A program made the translations under genes and the position numbers. From the NCBI RefSeq assembly GCF_000411255.1, contig NZ_KE150413.1, positions 1,650,580 to 1,714,579 on the forward strand: a stretch of 64,000 bases of DNA. Direction: 5' to 3'. The notes under the pieces were generated by a model, which ran no database searches, was not told the DNA's origin, and was given only the letters and a program-made list of their open reading frames with translations. The stretch's first letter is position 1. Each line of letters starts with the position of its first letter. This stretch comes from Paenibacillus sp. HGH0039 (lineage in GTDB: Bacteria; Bacillota; Bacilli; Paenibacillales; NBRC-103111). Shown here piece by piece: positions 1 through 9,013 of the stretch.

Positions 1-321
1 CAAATTTACACGGTCGTGAACGGACAGAAAGTGGAGAAATTCGATATCGAGGTTGTGCATGTGGCCAAGCAGGGAAGCCCCGCTACCAAGGGGATGGTCA
101 TCAAAGTAACCGACAAGCGGCTGCTTGAGAAGACCGGCGGTATCGTGCAGGGGATGAGCGGAAGCCCGATTATCCAGAACGGCAAAATGATCGGCGCGGT
201 CACCCACGTATTCGTGAACGATCCGTCCAGCGGGTACGGCTGCTTTATCGAATGGATGCTCCAGGATGCAGGCATACTGCTCCGGCCCGAATCAGATGCG
301 AAAGGACTGAAGGCGAGCTAG
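1..321 (+). CDS. spoIVB: SpoIVB peptidase, C-terminal part
   Basis: The reading frame is open from the first base, so this is the last 106 codons of a gene that begins outside the window. The motif GMSGSPI is the nucleophile-serine motif of SpoIVB, a PDZ-containing S55 serine peptidase. In the family it is secreted by the forespore into the intermembrane space and triggers pro-SigK processing by cleaving SpoIVFA. The downstream neighbour is spo0A, as in Bacillus and other spore-formers, which supports the call. Only the C-terminal half of the peptidase domain is visible; signal sequence, PDZ domain and promoter cannot be judged. Confidence 0.93.
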   Translation, partial: QIYTVVNGQKVEKFDIEVVHVAKQGSPATKGMVIKVTDKRLLEKTGGIVQGMSGSPIIQNGKMIGAVTHVFVNDPSSGYGCFIEWMLQDAGILLRPESDAKGLKAS

Positions 322-352
322 CCTTTGGTTCTTTCTTTTTTTGCGAACGATT

Positions 353-463
353 TGTCGAAAAATGTTGAAATACCAAAATAAAACTCTATTATAAAATAAC
401 CGCACACAAAAATAAAGAAAATAATTTTTCGACAGAAGGAATTTGATTGGGCGTGTCGAAATG
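353..463 (+). promoter_or_regulatory. spo0A control region: three 0A boxes and a SigH-like promoter
   Basis: The 0A-box core TGTCGAA occurs three times: at 353-359, inverted at 428-434 and at 454-460. A SigH-like -35 element, AAGGAATTT at 436-444, is followed after 10 bases by GTCGAAATG at 455-463, which resembles the SigH -10 element and overlaps the third box. Spacing and -10 fit are imperfect. In B. subtilis spo0A is transcribed from a SigH promoter controlled by Spo0A~P, so feedback is expected here. The boxes are seen directly; the promoter assignment is inference. Confidence 0.75.
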
Positions 464-520
464 ATAAAACAAGGAATTAGAAAACCCTCGATTTTTTTAC
501 AAATAAAGGAGGCTTTCAAG

Positions 521-1315
521 TTGCAAAAGATTCAAGTTTTGTTAGCGGACGACAACCGAGAGTTTACACATTTACTTTCCGAATTTATCAGTGAACAGGA
601 AGATATGGAGATTGCAGGCATTGCCTATAACGGAAACGAAGTGCTCCGTTTTATGGAAACGCAGAAGGATGTGCCTGATATTCTCATTCTGGATATTATC
701 ATGCCTCATCTGGACGGCCTGGGTGTACTCGAGAAGCTTCGCGAAATGAACTTAAATCCGGCTCCGCGGATCATTATGCTCACGGCCTTCGGCCAGGAGA
801 ATATCACGCAGAAAGCCGTGCAGCTTGGCGCCTCCTACTATATTTTGAAGCCGTTTGACATGGAAGTTCTGACGAACCGCATCCGTCAACTGGTGGGCAA
901 CCAGCCGGCTGTCACGTCGACCAGTTCCATCAAAGCGAATGTCGTTCAGATGCCGAAAAGCAAAAATCTGGACGCCAACATTACGACAATCATACATGAA
1001 ATCGGCGTACCTGCGCATATTAAAGGATATCAATATCTGCGCGAAGCGATCACGATGGTGTACAACAACATCGAAATTCTCGGCGCCATCACCAAAACGC
1101 TGTATCCCGCCATTGCGGAAAAATACAAGACTACCCCGAGCCGCGTCGAACGCGCCATCCGTCACGCGATTGAAGTCGCCTGGACGCGCGGCAACATCGA
1201 CAGCATCTCGTTTATTTTCGGCTACACCGTGAATATTAGCAAATCGAAGCCTACGAACAGCGAGTTCATCGCGATGGTGGCGGATAAGCTGCGGATTGAG
1301 CATAAGGTGAGCTGA
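521..1315 (+). CDS. spo0A: Sporulation master regulator Spo0A
   Basis: This 264-residue response regulator is the phosphorelay output that commits the cell to sporulation. The receiver domain (about 1-120) shows the acidic pair Asp10-Asp11, the phospho-acceptor Asp58 in LILDIIMP and Lys110. After a short linker, the Spo0A-specific DNA-binding domain (about 150-264) contains the recognition helix near [18 protein letters not shown] chose the TTG start because AAAGGAGG at 505-512 lies eight bases upstream and the length then matches the family; an in-frame ATG 78 bases earlier has no good ribosome site. It stands alone behind its own promoter and is followed by a terminator. Confidence 0.97.
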   Translation: MQKIQVLLADDNREFTHLLSEFISEQEDMEIAGIAYNGNEVLRFMETQKDVPDILILDIIMPHLDGLGVLEKLREMNLNPAPRIIMLTAFGQENITQKAVQLGASYYILKPFDMEVLTNRIRQLVGNQPAVTSTSSIKANVVQMPKSKNLDANITTIIHEIGVPAHIKGYQYLREAITMVYNNIEILGAITKTLYPAIAEKYKTTPSRVERAIRHAIEVAWTRGNIDSISFIFGYTVNISKSKPTNSEFIAMVADKLRIEHKVS

Positions 1316-1377
1316 GAGGGTTAGAAGCCTTGTGTGGTAAGGGATTTGGGTTTTGGATGGAAATTTACAATCATAAC

Positions 1378-1431
1378 AATACCGTTATTTATTGGGTTTG
1401 CAAAAATCCAATGAAGGGCGGTATTTTTTTT
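1378..1431 (+). terminator. Terminator of spo0A
   Basis: AATACCG at 1378-1384 pairs with CGGTATT at 1419-1425, with a second ATTGG/CCAAT pairing inside the loop, and a T-run follows directly. It separates the conserved spo0A unit from the accessory genes. Confidence 0.85.
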
Positions 1432-1678
1432 ATTATGACAAAAAATAGGGAAATTCCACGGTTCTCTTGAATCCCCAAGCCATTTGCCTCGCCCGCTAAA
1501 ACGAAAGGGTAGTGTTTATTGCAAAGATGCCAGCCTAAGGTAAAAAATTGACCTAATAAAGTCAAAATCGTTCACGATAGAGCAAAAAAATGAACTATGA
1601 CGCTGCTAAATAGTTCTCTATGATTGTTGAGAGGAATTTTTTTCTTGTAGATTCAAAATGAGAGAGGAGCAAAGTGGA
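1432..1678 (+). promoter_or_regulatory. Structured leader before the dockerin gene; possible degenerate c-di-GMP-I element
   Basis: This 250-base gap contains GCAAAG, eight bases, then CTAAGGT (1521-1541). The same two strings at the same spacing are typical of the core of many c-di-GMP-I riboswitches, as I recall the consensus. A GAAA stretch lies upstream at 1502-1506. Further on, TTGAC/GTCAA (1549-1565), GAACTA/TAGTTC (1592-1616) and ATAGA/TCTAT (1577-1621) can form stems. The expected 5' GGCAAAC half and the 3' closing stem are not clear, so riboswitch identity is weak. Control of a surface-polysaccharide gene by c-di-GMP would be plausible. Confidence 0.3.
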
Positions 1679-2737
1679 ATGACTTCGATGAGCAAAAGAA
1701 TCTCTGTATTTCTGTTTTTTTGCTTCATGATGCAGGCGCTTTCATTTGGGACGGCAGTCCATGCAAGCGAGCTGCAGCCGGATTTGGTTTCAAATGGGGG
1801 ATTTGAAAGTGCAAAGTCTGGGGCAGGAAAGTGGGAAGCTGGAGTTGAACCCGTTGGTTGGGGGTTATGGTTAGCAAGCGGGACAGGAAAGGCTTCTGTG
1901 ACCAAGGATGTTTACCATACAGGGACTCAAGCGGTCCAGCTTGAGCATTTGGCACTGAGCAGAACGGGTCTTTCTCAAGATGTACCGATTACGGGTGGAC
2001 AAACGTATAAATTGAGCGTTTGGGTAAAAACGAAGGATGTCAATTCGGGCATCGGCGTATTTGTAAGAACTCAGTTTTTTAAAAGCATCAAAGGTCTTGA
2101 CGGGAAAACACAGGATGACAAGATAGGGTCCGGGCCCTCGACGGAAGAATTAACGGGAACCCAGGACTGGATGAAGCGGGAAGTCATCCTATCCGCTCCG
2201 GAGGAAGCGAAATATATCCGGCTGGAGCCCTTTTTCGAAACAGGGACAGGCACGGTGTGGTTTGATGATATTTCATTAGTCAAATGGAACAGTGTGACGG
2301 GCCTGGCGCTGGACCAAACGAACGTAACGCTGGAAAAGTTGCAAACCGCAGTCTTAACGGCCAAGGTGACGCCTGAAAATGTAAGCGGTTTATCTCTCCA
2401 GTGGCGAGTAGACAACAAAGATGTTGTGCAGGTGGAAGCTCAAGGTCCTCTTGCTGTTCTGACAGGTTTGAAGCCTGGGAAGGCAATCGTAACAGTGATG
2501 ACAGATGACGGTACTTTTGCGGCGACAAGTGAAATTACAGTAAAAGAAGCAAGCATCCCAGGTGATCTTACGAACGATGGAAAAATAACCGTCGGTGATT
2601 TAGCCATGGCAGCCGCACATTTCGGTAAAGATACAAACAGCCCGGATTGGGAAACGGTAAAGGCTGCTGATGTGAATGGAGACCATAAAATCGATCGTAG
2701 TGACCTGATGTGGTTCACGGAGCGGATTTTTCCATAA
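1679..2737 (+). CDS. Secreted dockerin-bearing carbohydrate-binding protein
   Basis: This 352-residue protein has no recognisable catalytic domain. A signal peptide covers about residues 1-33. A jelly-roll carbohydrate-binding module of the CBM4/9 kind follows (about 37-205, from LVSNGGFES to WFDDISLVK), then a Big_2-type Ig domain (about 207-290). The last 60 residues are a type I dockerin with two calcium-loop repeats, [13 protein letters not shown] and [13 protein letters not shown]. The ATG at 1679 has AGAGGAG at 1663-1669; the ATG at 1658 has no close site. The next gene encodes a surface lyase with a cohesin, the usual partner of a dockerin. I infer that this protein docks onto the cell surface and supplies glycan binding. 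Confidence 0.85.
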   Translation: MTSMSKRISVFLFFCFMMQALSFGTAVHASELQPDLVSNGGFESAKSGAGKWEAGVEPVGWGLWLASGTGKASVTKDVYHTGTQAVQLEHLALSRTGLSQDVPITGGQTYKLSVWVKTKDVNSGIGVFVRTQFFKSIKGLDGKTQDDKIGSGPSTEELTGTQDWMKREVILSAPEEAKYIRLEPFFETGTGTVWFDDISLVKWNSVTGLALDQTNVTLEKLQTAVLTAKVTPENVSGLSLQWRVDNKDVVQVEAQGPLAVLTGLKPGKAIVTVMTDDGTFAATSEITVKEASIPGDLTNDGKITVGDLAMAAAHFGKDTNSPDWETVKAADVNGDHKIDRSDLMWFTERIFP

Positions 2738-2771
2738 GTCAGTTACATGAACGAAAGGAGTGTTTATTTTC

Positions 2772-5700
2772 ATGAAAAAGTTTATTTGGCGATATGCAGT
2801 CATTGCTTTAACGATAGTCGCGCTCATTTTTACCTCTTATCCCGTTTCCGTTCAGGCTCAGCAACCGGACCCGATTGATTCCATGAGGGACAAGTGGCTT
2901 GCGTTTTTGACGGGCGGCCAGCAAATCGATTTGAACGATGAAGATATCCGCCAAGCGGTGGAGACCAACGCCAAAAAGGTAACCAACGACCAAAAAACCG
3001 GCTTTTGGGACCTGCTCCTGAAAGACCCGGCCCGCAAATCGTTGTGGGCGGATTATGCAAGTACGACGGATTCAAGCCATATTACCCTTTCTTATAACCG
3101 TTTGAAAGACATGGCGATTGCTTACTCGACTCAAGGCTCGAACTTGTACCGAAATGAGCAGCTAAAACAAGATATTATGGCGGGTTTGGATTGGATGTAT
3201 ACGAATCGCTTTAATGAGAATAAAGCGAAATACAATAACTGGTGGGACTGGGAAATCGGATCACCGCTGTCTCTCGGCGATATCATGACTTTAATGTATG
3301 ATCACCTTTCTCCTGAGCAAGTTGCCCGTTATACCCGAACAATTGACAAGTTTATACCCGATCCCACCCTACGGCTGGGCAGCACATTGAAAGAAACAGG
3401 CGCAAACCTTTTGGATAAAGCATTGGCGGTACTGATTCGAGGAGTTATTGGCAAAAGTGAAACGAAAATCGTTCAGGCGCGCGGCTCCATTAGCTCGGTG
3501 TTCCCGCCGGTAACAAGCGGCGACGGTTTTTATGCCGACGGTTCTTTTATTCAGCATAACAATATTGCGTATACCGGAAGTTACGGAAGCGTCCTGCTTG
3601 GCGATATGGCTAAGCTTTTGACAATATTGAATGATTCGCCTTGGCCGATTCAAGATCCAAACTTGGCGAATACGTACGATTGGATCACCAATTCGTTCGA
3701 GCCGCTCATTTACAGCGGACATATGATGGAAATGGTTAGCGGGCGGGCGGTATCGCGGTATAACAACAATACCCGCGGAACTGCGTGGACCATTAATCGC
3801 ATGGCACAATTTGCTCCTCCTGAGCTTGCGGCCCGTTACAAGAGCATGGTCAAAGAATGGGTTTTATCGGATACGAGTATGTCCAACAAATATGAGGGCA
3901 TGCCGATTCGGGATCTTGTTCTTTTTAAAGCCTTAATGAAGGACACGTCTGTCGTGCCTCGCGGGGATTTGATTGTCCATCATCAATTTTCGGCGATGGA
4001 CCGTGTTGTTCATGCGCGGAAGGGATATGCCTATGCGATCAGCATGTCGTCCTCGCGGATTTCCAACTATGAGGGAGGAATCAACGGCGAGCATACGAAG
4101 GGCTGGTACACGGGCGACGGCATGACGTATTTGTACAATAACGATGCCGCTCAGTTCAGAGACGCCTTCTGGCCGACGGTGGATTCCTATCGGATGCCGG
4201 GAACAACCTCTGACGGCTTGCCAAGGACAGGCAGTAAAGTAACCTCTAAAAGCTGGGTTGGCGGAGCATCGATGGACCAGTTGTATGGTGCGGCAGGAAT
4301 GGACTTGGCTCCGCCAGGAAGTAAATTAACGGGAAAAAAATCGTGGTTTATGTTCGACAACGAGATTGTTGCGTTGGGAGCGGGGATCACAACCTCTGAT
4401 AGCCGGAAAGTTGAAACAATTGTTGAGAACCGGATGATTAATTCGGCGGGAGACAACAAGCTGATTGTGAACGGCGAGACGATGCCGAGTAATCTGGGCT
4501 GGTCCAAGAACCTTACAGGAGTAAAATGGGCCAACTTGCAAGGTACGGCAGCCGGAGCCGATATCGGCTATTATTTTCCCGAAACGGCAAATGTCAGCGC
4601 TTTACGGGAGGCGAGAAGCGGTTCGTGGAGAGATATTAATCCAACGGGCCCGACGGACACCATCACGCGTAATTATGCAAGCTTAGCGATTGATCATGGA
4701 ACCAAGCCGACCGATCAATCTTATTCCTACGTGCTGCTGCCTACTTTAAATGCGGCGGCTACCCAATCTTATAGTGAAAATCCGGATGTGCATATCTTGA
4801 GCAACACGGCGAAAATTCAAGCGGTTCAAGAAACCAAATTGGGCTTGACCGGCATTCACTTTTGGGTACCGGGGACGCTGGATCGCATACGCGCTTACCA
4901 GCCTGTTTCGCTCATGATGAAGGAAAAAGGCGATGAGCTTACGATTTCGGTGTCAGACCCGACGCAATCCCAGTCCAAAGTGAAAGTGGAGCTGGCGGCC
5001 GCCGCCTCGCAGGTGCTTGCAAACGATCCTAGCGTTAAAGTATTGAGAACGCTGCCAACCCTGCAGCTGGAAGTGGATACTAGAGGTTCTTTGGGAAAAA
5101 GTCATACGATTCAATTGAAAATTAACCCGGATCAGGAAGTGGAGCTTCCTGCGGAAACCGATTATGAACCTGATCCGGCCGCTAAGGTTCGAATTCCGGT
5201 CACGGAAGATACATTTGTCAATGGCGGGACGGATGCGAACAACAATTTTGGAACAAGAGGATTTTTAAATATTCGAAACGGAAGCGGCAACACAGACCGC
5301 AAAGTTTTTCTGAAATTCGCGCTGCCTTCCTCTATGCAGGACATTCATTCTGTGAGCCTGAATGTATATGGGGAGACGAAAGACGGAAGCGGAAATATCT
5401 CGGATATTGGCGTTTATGAGGTGCCTGATGATAGCTGGTCAGAAAAAACCTTAACTTTTGCGAATAAACCGGCCCCGGGTAAACAAATTGATGTGGCTAC
5501 GTTCACAACACCGGAGCAATGGCGTAAATTCGATGTGACTCCGTTCGTGATGGCACAACAGCAAGGGGACAAAGTGGCAAGCTTTGCTTTGCAGCAGGTC
5601 GGAAGTAACCTCGCTTCAACGATTCGAAGCCGCAAAAGTGAGGATGGAAAATACCAAGCTTATTTGGAAGTGCTGCTTAAAGACACGAAAGCGCCTACAA

Positions 5701-7088
5701 CCTCCGTGCGTGTCGATGGAAATAGCGGAGCCGATCAAGAAAATTATAAGGATGTGACCCTACACTTTACCGCGGTGGACGATCCGAACGGTTGGGGTGT
5801 TTTGAGGAGCGAGTATCGAATCAATGGCGGGAAATGGATGGCAGTCAAAGCAGGTCAGGTCGTTATTCGAGAAAAAGGTGTGCAAAACATCGAATATCGC
5901 TCGATAGACAAGGCCAGCAATATGGAAGAAGCACAAAAATTGACCGTCGTCCTAGCCAATGCGGATACTGAATTGAGCGGAAATCAATCCGTAGTTAAGG
6001 GTGAGCCGCTGATTGTTACCTACCGAATCAAAAAAGCTGTGAGCGATATGTATGCTCATGACCTGACACTCGATTATGATGCTCATGTGCTGGAGTTTGT
6101 CTCCGCCGAGTCTATGCAAAGAGGCGTATCCATACTCAAGTCGAAGGCGGAAGACACCGGACGTTTGAGTTTCGTGATTGCTGGCGAGGGACAAGAAATC
6201 CAAGGGAACGCCGACTTATTGAAGCTTACATTTAAAGTGAAAAAAGCAACGGACGCTGTAAGCGGCAAGATTGAGGTGGCCCAAGCGATCCTTGCCGATA
6301 AACGGGGAAGCGAAATGGCGGTGACACCGAGTTCTCTTCATTTTAGCGTCCAAGCTTCAACAGAAGGGCCTGGTCCGGTTAAACCTAACCCTGGAGATAA
6401 CGGCAATGGAAACGGAAACGGAACTGATAACGGTAATGGCAACGGCAATGGTAACGGTAGTGGGAACGGAAGCGGTAACGGAACCGATAACGGTACCGGA
6501 ACGGATAATGGAGGCCCTGTACAGCCCGAAATTCCAACGGACAACACAGAAGCTGTTGTTTTAAATGATTTGAACGGTCATTGGGCAGAAGAAAAAATAC
6601 AAGAAGCTGCTAAAAAAGGGTTGATTTTAGGATATCCGGATGGATCATTCCAGCCGGACAAGAAGATCACGCGCGCCGAATTTACTTCCTTGCTCGTCAG
6701 AGGATTAAAGCTGAATGAAGAGACGAAGCTTACGTTCAGTGATCACGATCTAAAAGATCATTGGGCAAAATCGGACATCGCGAAGGCGGTTAAAAAGGGA
6801 ATTATCTCCGGTTATGAAGACAACACATTCCGTGCTGAACAGGATATAACGAGAACAGAGCTTACGGTGATGGCTGCGAAATCATTGAATTTGGCGGAAG
6901 AATCTCCAGATTTAATATCTTTCGTTGACCAAGCCGATATTCCCGTCTGGGCACGGGGGTGGGTAGCAGCTGCAGTAAGCAAAGGCCTCGTTACAGGGCG
7001 GGATAACCAGACATTCGCTCCTCTAGCACCGGCAACTCGTGCGGAAGCGGTTGTCATTCTTCTGAATTTATTATCCTTGAGGAAGTAG
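2772..7088 (+). CDS. SLH-anchored family 8 polysaccharide lyase with cohesin domain
   Basis: This 1438-residue surface enzyme has, in order: signal peptide (1-29); PL8 alpha/alpha-toroid and beta-sandwich lyase domains (about 30-790); a DNRLRE/CBM96-like domain (about 803-972); an Ig-like domain (about 975-1062); a cohesin-like domain (about 1065-1195); a Gly/Asn/Asp linker; and three SLH repeats (about 1258-1438, with ITRAE, ITRTE and ATRAE). Asn212, His262, Tyr271, Arg325 and Arg329 have the same spacing as the active-site residues I recall for pneumococcal hyaluronate lyase. PL8 enzymes eliminate uronic-acid glycans such as hyaluronan, chondroitin or xanthan; the substrate here is unknown. 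AAAGGAG at 2754-2760 supports this ATG. Lyase, cohesin and SLH in one chain is unusual. Confidence 0.9.
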   Translation: MKKFIWRYAVIALTIVALIFTSYPVSVQAQQPDPIDSMRDKWLAFLTGGQQIDLNDEDIRQAVETNAKKVTNDQKTGFWDLLLKDPARKSLWADYASTTDSSHITLSYNRLKDMAIAYSTQGSNLYRNEQLKQDIMAGLDWMYTNRFNENKAKYNNWWDWEIGSPLSLGDIMTLMYDHLSPEQVARYTRTIDKFIPDPTLRLGSTLKETGANLLDKALAVLIRGVIGKSETKIVQARGSISSVFPPVTSGDGFYADGSFIQHNNIAYTGSYGSVLLGDMAKLLTILNDSPWPIQDPNLANTYDWITNSFEPLIYSGHMMEMVSGRAVSRYNNNTRGTAWTINRMAQFAPPELAARYKSMVKEWVLSDTSMSNKYEGMPIRDLVLFKALMKDTSVVPRGDLIVHHQFSAMDRVVHARKGYAYAISMSSSRISNYEGGINGEHTKGWYTGDGMTYLYNNDAAQFRDAFWPTVDSYRMPGTTSDGLPRTGSKVTSKSWVGGASMDQLYGAAGMDLAPPGSKLTGKKSWFMFDNEIVALGAGITTSDSRKVETIVENRMINSAGDNKLIVNGETMPSNLGWSKNLTGVKWANLQGTAAGADIGYYFPETANVSALREARSGSWRDINPTGPTDTITRNYASLAIDHGTKPTDQSYSYVLLPTLNAAATQSYSENPDVHILSNTAKIQAVQETKLGLTGIHFWVPGTLDRIRAYQPVSLMMKEKGDELTISVSDPTQSQSKVKVELAAAASQVLANDPSVKVLRTLPTLQLEVDTRGSLGKSHTIQLKINPDQEVELPAETDYEPDPAAKVRIPVTEDTFVNGGTDANNNFGTRGFLNIRNGSGNTDRKVFLKFALPSSMQDIHSVSLNVYGETKDGSGNISDIGVYEVPDDSWSEKTLTFANKPAPGKQIDVATFTTPEQWRKFDVTPFVMAQQQGDKVASFALQQVGSNLASTIRSRKSEDGKYQAYLEVLLKDTKAPTTSVRVDGNSGADQENYKDVTLHFTAVDDPNGWGVLRSEYRINGGKWMAVKAGQVVIREKGVQNIEYRSIDKASNMEEAQKLTVVLANADTELSGNQSVVKGEPLIVTYRIKKAVSDMYAHDLTLDYDAHVLEFVSAESMQRGVSILKSKAEDTGRLSFVIAGEGQEIQGNADLLKLTFKVKKATDAVSGKIEVAQAILADKRGSEMAVTPSSLHFSVQASTEGPGPVKPNPGDNGNGNGNGTDNGNGNGNGNGSGNGSGNGTDNGTGTDNGGPVQPEIPTDNTEAVVLNDLNGHWAEEKIQEAAKKGLILGYPDGSFQPDKKITRAEFTSLLVRGLKLNEETKLTFSDHDLKDHWAKSDIAKAVKKGIISGYEDNTFRAEQDITRTELTVMAAKSLNLAEESPDLISFVDQADIPVWARGWVAAAVSKGLVTGRDNQTFAPLAPATRAEAVVILLNLLSLRK
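6393..6512 (+). repeat. Gly-Asn/Asp/Ser linker repeat inside the lyase gene
   Basis: Short direct repeats of GGN-AAY codons encode a low-complexity run of alternating Gly with Asn, Asp, Ser and Thr between the cohesin and the SLH domains. It is probably a flexible spacer that holds the enzyme away from the cell wall. Such repeats can change length by slippage. Confidence 0.9.
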
Positions 7089-7166
7089 TTCAGACTCAAA
7101 AGAGCATTTTATATTGAAAAAAGAAATAAAAGCCTCTCACGTAGATTCTTACGAGGGTAATATCCC

Positions 7167-7234
7167 CTTACGGTAGACAACGAAATGAAGACCTCTGCTA
7201 AGATGATCTTTATGTTGTCTACCGTAAGTTTTTT
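7167..7234 (+). terminator. Terminator-like 15-bp inverted repeat after the lyase gene
   Basis: A perfect 15-base arm at 7167-7181 is repeated inverted at 7214-7228 across a 32-base loop and followed by TTTTTT. It is the first strong stem after the lyase gene, so it probably ends that transcript. The long loop and perfect arms could also mark a small mobile-element end, but no element is visible between or beside them. Confidence 0.6.
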
Positions 7235-7324
7235 ATGGGTAAACAAGGTTGTACGAATATCGCGAAGTTGCCTCAAGAGCAAGTCCGATGAATAAGGAAA
7301 AGTTGAATAGGATACATAGCCGGC

Positions 7325-7567
7325 TCAGTAAAGAGTTGGAACGGGAGAACAATCGAAGATATAAGCTAATCTTGGATCAAACCGATAACGGACCCAGAAT
7401 GCCCCAGTCCATATATAACCTGAAGCTTCGTTGTACGCTACACTAATTGGATAGAACCAGAATTTCTCTCCAGTCCAGAGTTGGACATAAGTTAGTTTAT
7501 ATAAACAGGGATTTGGTTGTACGAATGTAGGAGGATAAGGAGGCGGCGGGGGTTGTAAAAATGACAC
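7325..7567 (-). CDS. Small proline/aromatic-rich protein, function unknown
   Basis: This 80-residue protein starts with MSFLQPPPPPYPP and is rich in Tyr, Trp and Phe (for example LWTGEKFWFYP and GYIWTGAFWVRYRFD). It starts at GTG with AAAGGAG about ten bases upstream on the minus strand, which makes it a convincing gene. I recall similar short proteins with a Pro-rich head and an FWFYP-GYRW core in Bacillus and Paenibacillus, some linked with the spore surface, but I cannot name the family. It stands alone in an AT-rich stretch. A plus-strand 65-codon frame over the same DNA lacks a ribosome site. Confidence 0.6.
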   Translation of the reverse strand: MSFLQPPPPPYPPTFVQPNPCLYKLTYVQLWTGEKFWFYPISVAYNEASGYIWTGAFWVRYRFDPRLAYIFDCSPVPTLY

Positions 7568-7789
7568 TTGGTTCCACTCCTTTAATCAGGTATTCATTAA
7601 AAAATCATAGTTCAAGATATGTAGGTGAATAACTATTGACTATGCTGATGCCTATTGATAGTCCCGAATTTTGAGTTCCGTAAGCGGGTAGAATTTATTT
7701 ATATATTTTTAAATAAACAAGTAAATGCTCTTACCCAATTTACTTATTACACCACACGAAACTTTATAGTCTATAAGCTTCTTTTAAGA
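7568..7789. other. AT-rich intergenic stretch, nothing identified
   Basis: This AT-rich segment lies between the small minus-strand gene and the terminator of the first monooxygenase. It presumably holds the small gene's promoter, but no clear -35/-10 pair, RNA or further ORF is visible. Confidence 0.4.
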
Positions 7790-7825
7790 CAAAAAAAGTC
7801 GATTCTCACGTTTTGAGAATCGACT
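7790..7825 (-). terminator. Terminator for the minus-strand monooxygenase unit
   Basis: AGTCGATTCTCA (7797-7808) and TGAGAATCGACT (7814-7825) form a perfect 12-bp stem with a five-base loop. The A-run at 7790-7796 becomes a U-tract on the minus strand. It lies 170 bases beyond the stop of the gene at 7997-9007. Confidence 0.85.
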
Positions 7826-7996
7826 AGTCATTTTAATATTTCCCAATACCTTTTCGTGTATCTATTTTATGGAAATTGTAATCACAAGTTTCCTCGTAAT
7901 AGTTGTTTTTATTCTCCATTTATAAAATTTCCGTATACGGCAAGCTCCCCCAAGCTCAAGAGTTTTGAGTTATCATTTTCCTTTTGCACTTCCTAT

Positions 7997-9007
7997 TCAA
8001 AGGTTTTCTTTCGAAAATATCTCTTTTGCAATTAGTTTATATGAATGAATCCGATCTTTCGGAGAGTACGTAATTGTGTTGATCATGATTTCATCTGCCT
8101 GATACTTAGTTTGTAACTCCATTAACTTCCGTTTCAGCTCATGAGGATTGCCGATGATCATGTTCTGTTTCATTTTGTTTAACGAATCCTTTTCTTTTTC
8201 AGTTATCTTGTATTGCTTAGCTTCTTTAACCGAGGGAACACGTTGATGTCCCTCCCCTTTATCTGTTTGCAAAGACCAGATGAGAAAGCTTTCTGCAATT
8301 TCTTCTGCTTGTTCCGTAGTTTCTCCACAAATGGCTGAAACAGTTACGATGACTTGTGGAGTCTGTGCTTCCTTTCTTGGTCTAAAAGCATCCCTATATG
8401 CCTGGATGATAGCTATCCCATCATTGTCGCTCATAAAATGACCAAAAGTATACGACATGCCATTTCTTGCTGCAAGTAGCGCACTTTTTTCACTTGTGCC
8501 AAGAAGCCAAGGCACAGGCGAATTTTCAGGTATGGGAGAAGCGGAAATCTTCGAATACTCGTGATCTGCTGAAAAATCATCCTCTAAAAAATGGAGTAAT
8601 TCTTTCACTAAAGCAGGTAACTCCCAAACTTTTTGCAAAAAGTTGTCAGATAAAGCGTTCGTCGCTTCAGCTGATCCACCTGGCGCTCGTCCTATCCCCA
8701 GGTCAATCCGATGCGGAAATAGAGTAGCTAACATATTAAATACTTCTGCAACTTTATAGGGTCGATAATAAGGTAACAAAACAGCCCCAGAGCCAATTCG
8801 AATTCGATTCGTGTTAGCCCCGATATAACTTAACATCACTTCAGGTGCAGAGCAGGCAAGTCCAGGTAAATCATGGTGTTCGGCAATCCAATATCTTGTA
8901 TATCCTAGTGCTTCTCCAGCTTGCGCTAACTTCATTGATTCAATCAATGCATCATTAGCTGTTTGATTTGAAGATATGGGGGATTGATCTAATATACTTA
9001 ATCTCAT
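7997..9007 (-). CDS. LLM-class flavin-dependent oxidoreductase (bacterial luciferase-like)
   Basis: This 336-residue TIM-barrel flavoprotein of the luciferase-like monooxygenase superfamily shows the opening LSILDQSPI, the motif YWIAEHHD near residue 40, IGSGAVLLPYYRPYKVAE, and LGIGRAPGG near residue 105. These match the group that includes B. subtilis YwcH-type proteins. Members use reduced flavin and oxygen on varied substrates; the substrate here cannot be told. AAAGGG lies about eleven bases before the ATG. It is the last gene of a minus-strand run with the YkvR-like gene (six-base gap) and a second monooxygenase upstream, and is AT-rich compared with the core genome. Confidence 0.85.
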   Translation of the reverse strand: MRLSILDQSPISSNQTANDALIESMKLAQAGEALGYTRYWIAEHHDLPGLACSAPEVMLSYIGANTNRIRIGSGAVLLPYYRPYKVAEVFNMLATLFPHRIDLGIGRAPGGSAEATNALSDNFLQKVWELPALVKELLHFLEDDFSADHEYSKISASPIPENSPVPWLLGTSEKSALLAARNGMSYTFGHFMSDNDGIAIIQAYRDAFRPRKEAQTPQVIVTVSAICGETTEQAEEIAESFLIWSLQTDKGEGHQRVPSVKEAKQYKITEKEKDSLNKMKQNMIIGNPHELKRKLMELQTKYQADEIMINTITYSPKDRIHSYKLIAKEIFSKENL

Positions 9008-9013
9008 TACAAC

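Noticed and set aside
6393-6512. Direct repeats that resemble a CRISPR-like or VNTR array
   Set aside because: They are in frame and encode a Gly-Asn linker inside the lyase; there are no spacers.
7249-7446. 65-codon plus-strand frame
   Set aside because: No ribosome site, and it overlaps the better supported minus-strand small gene.
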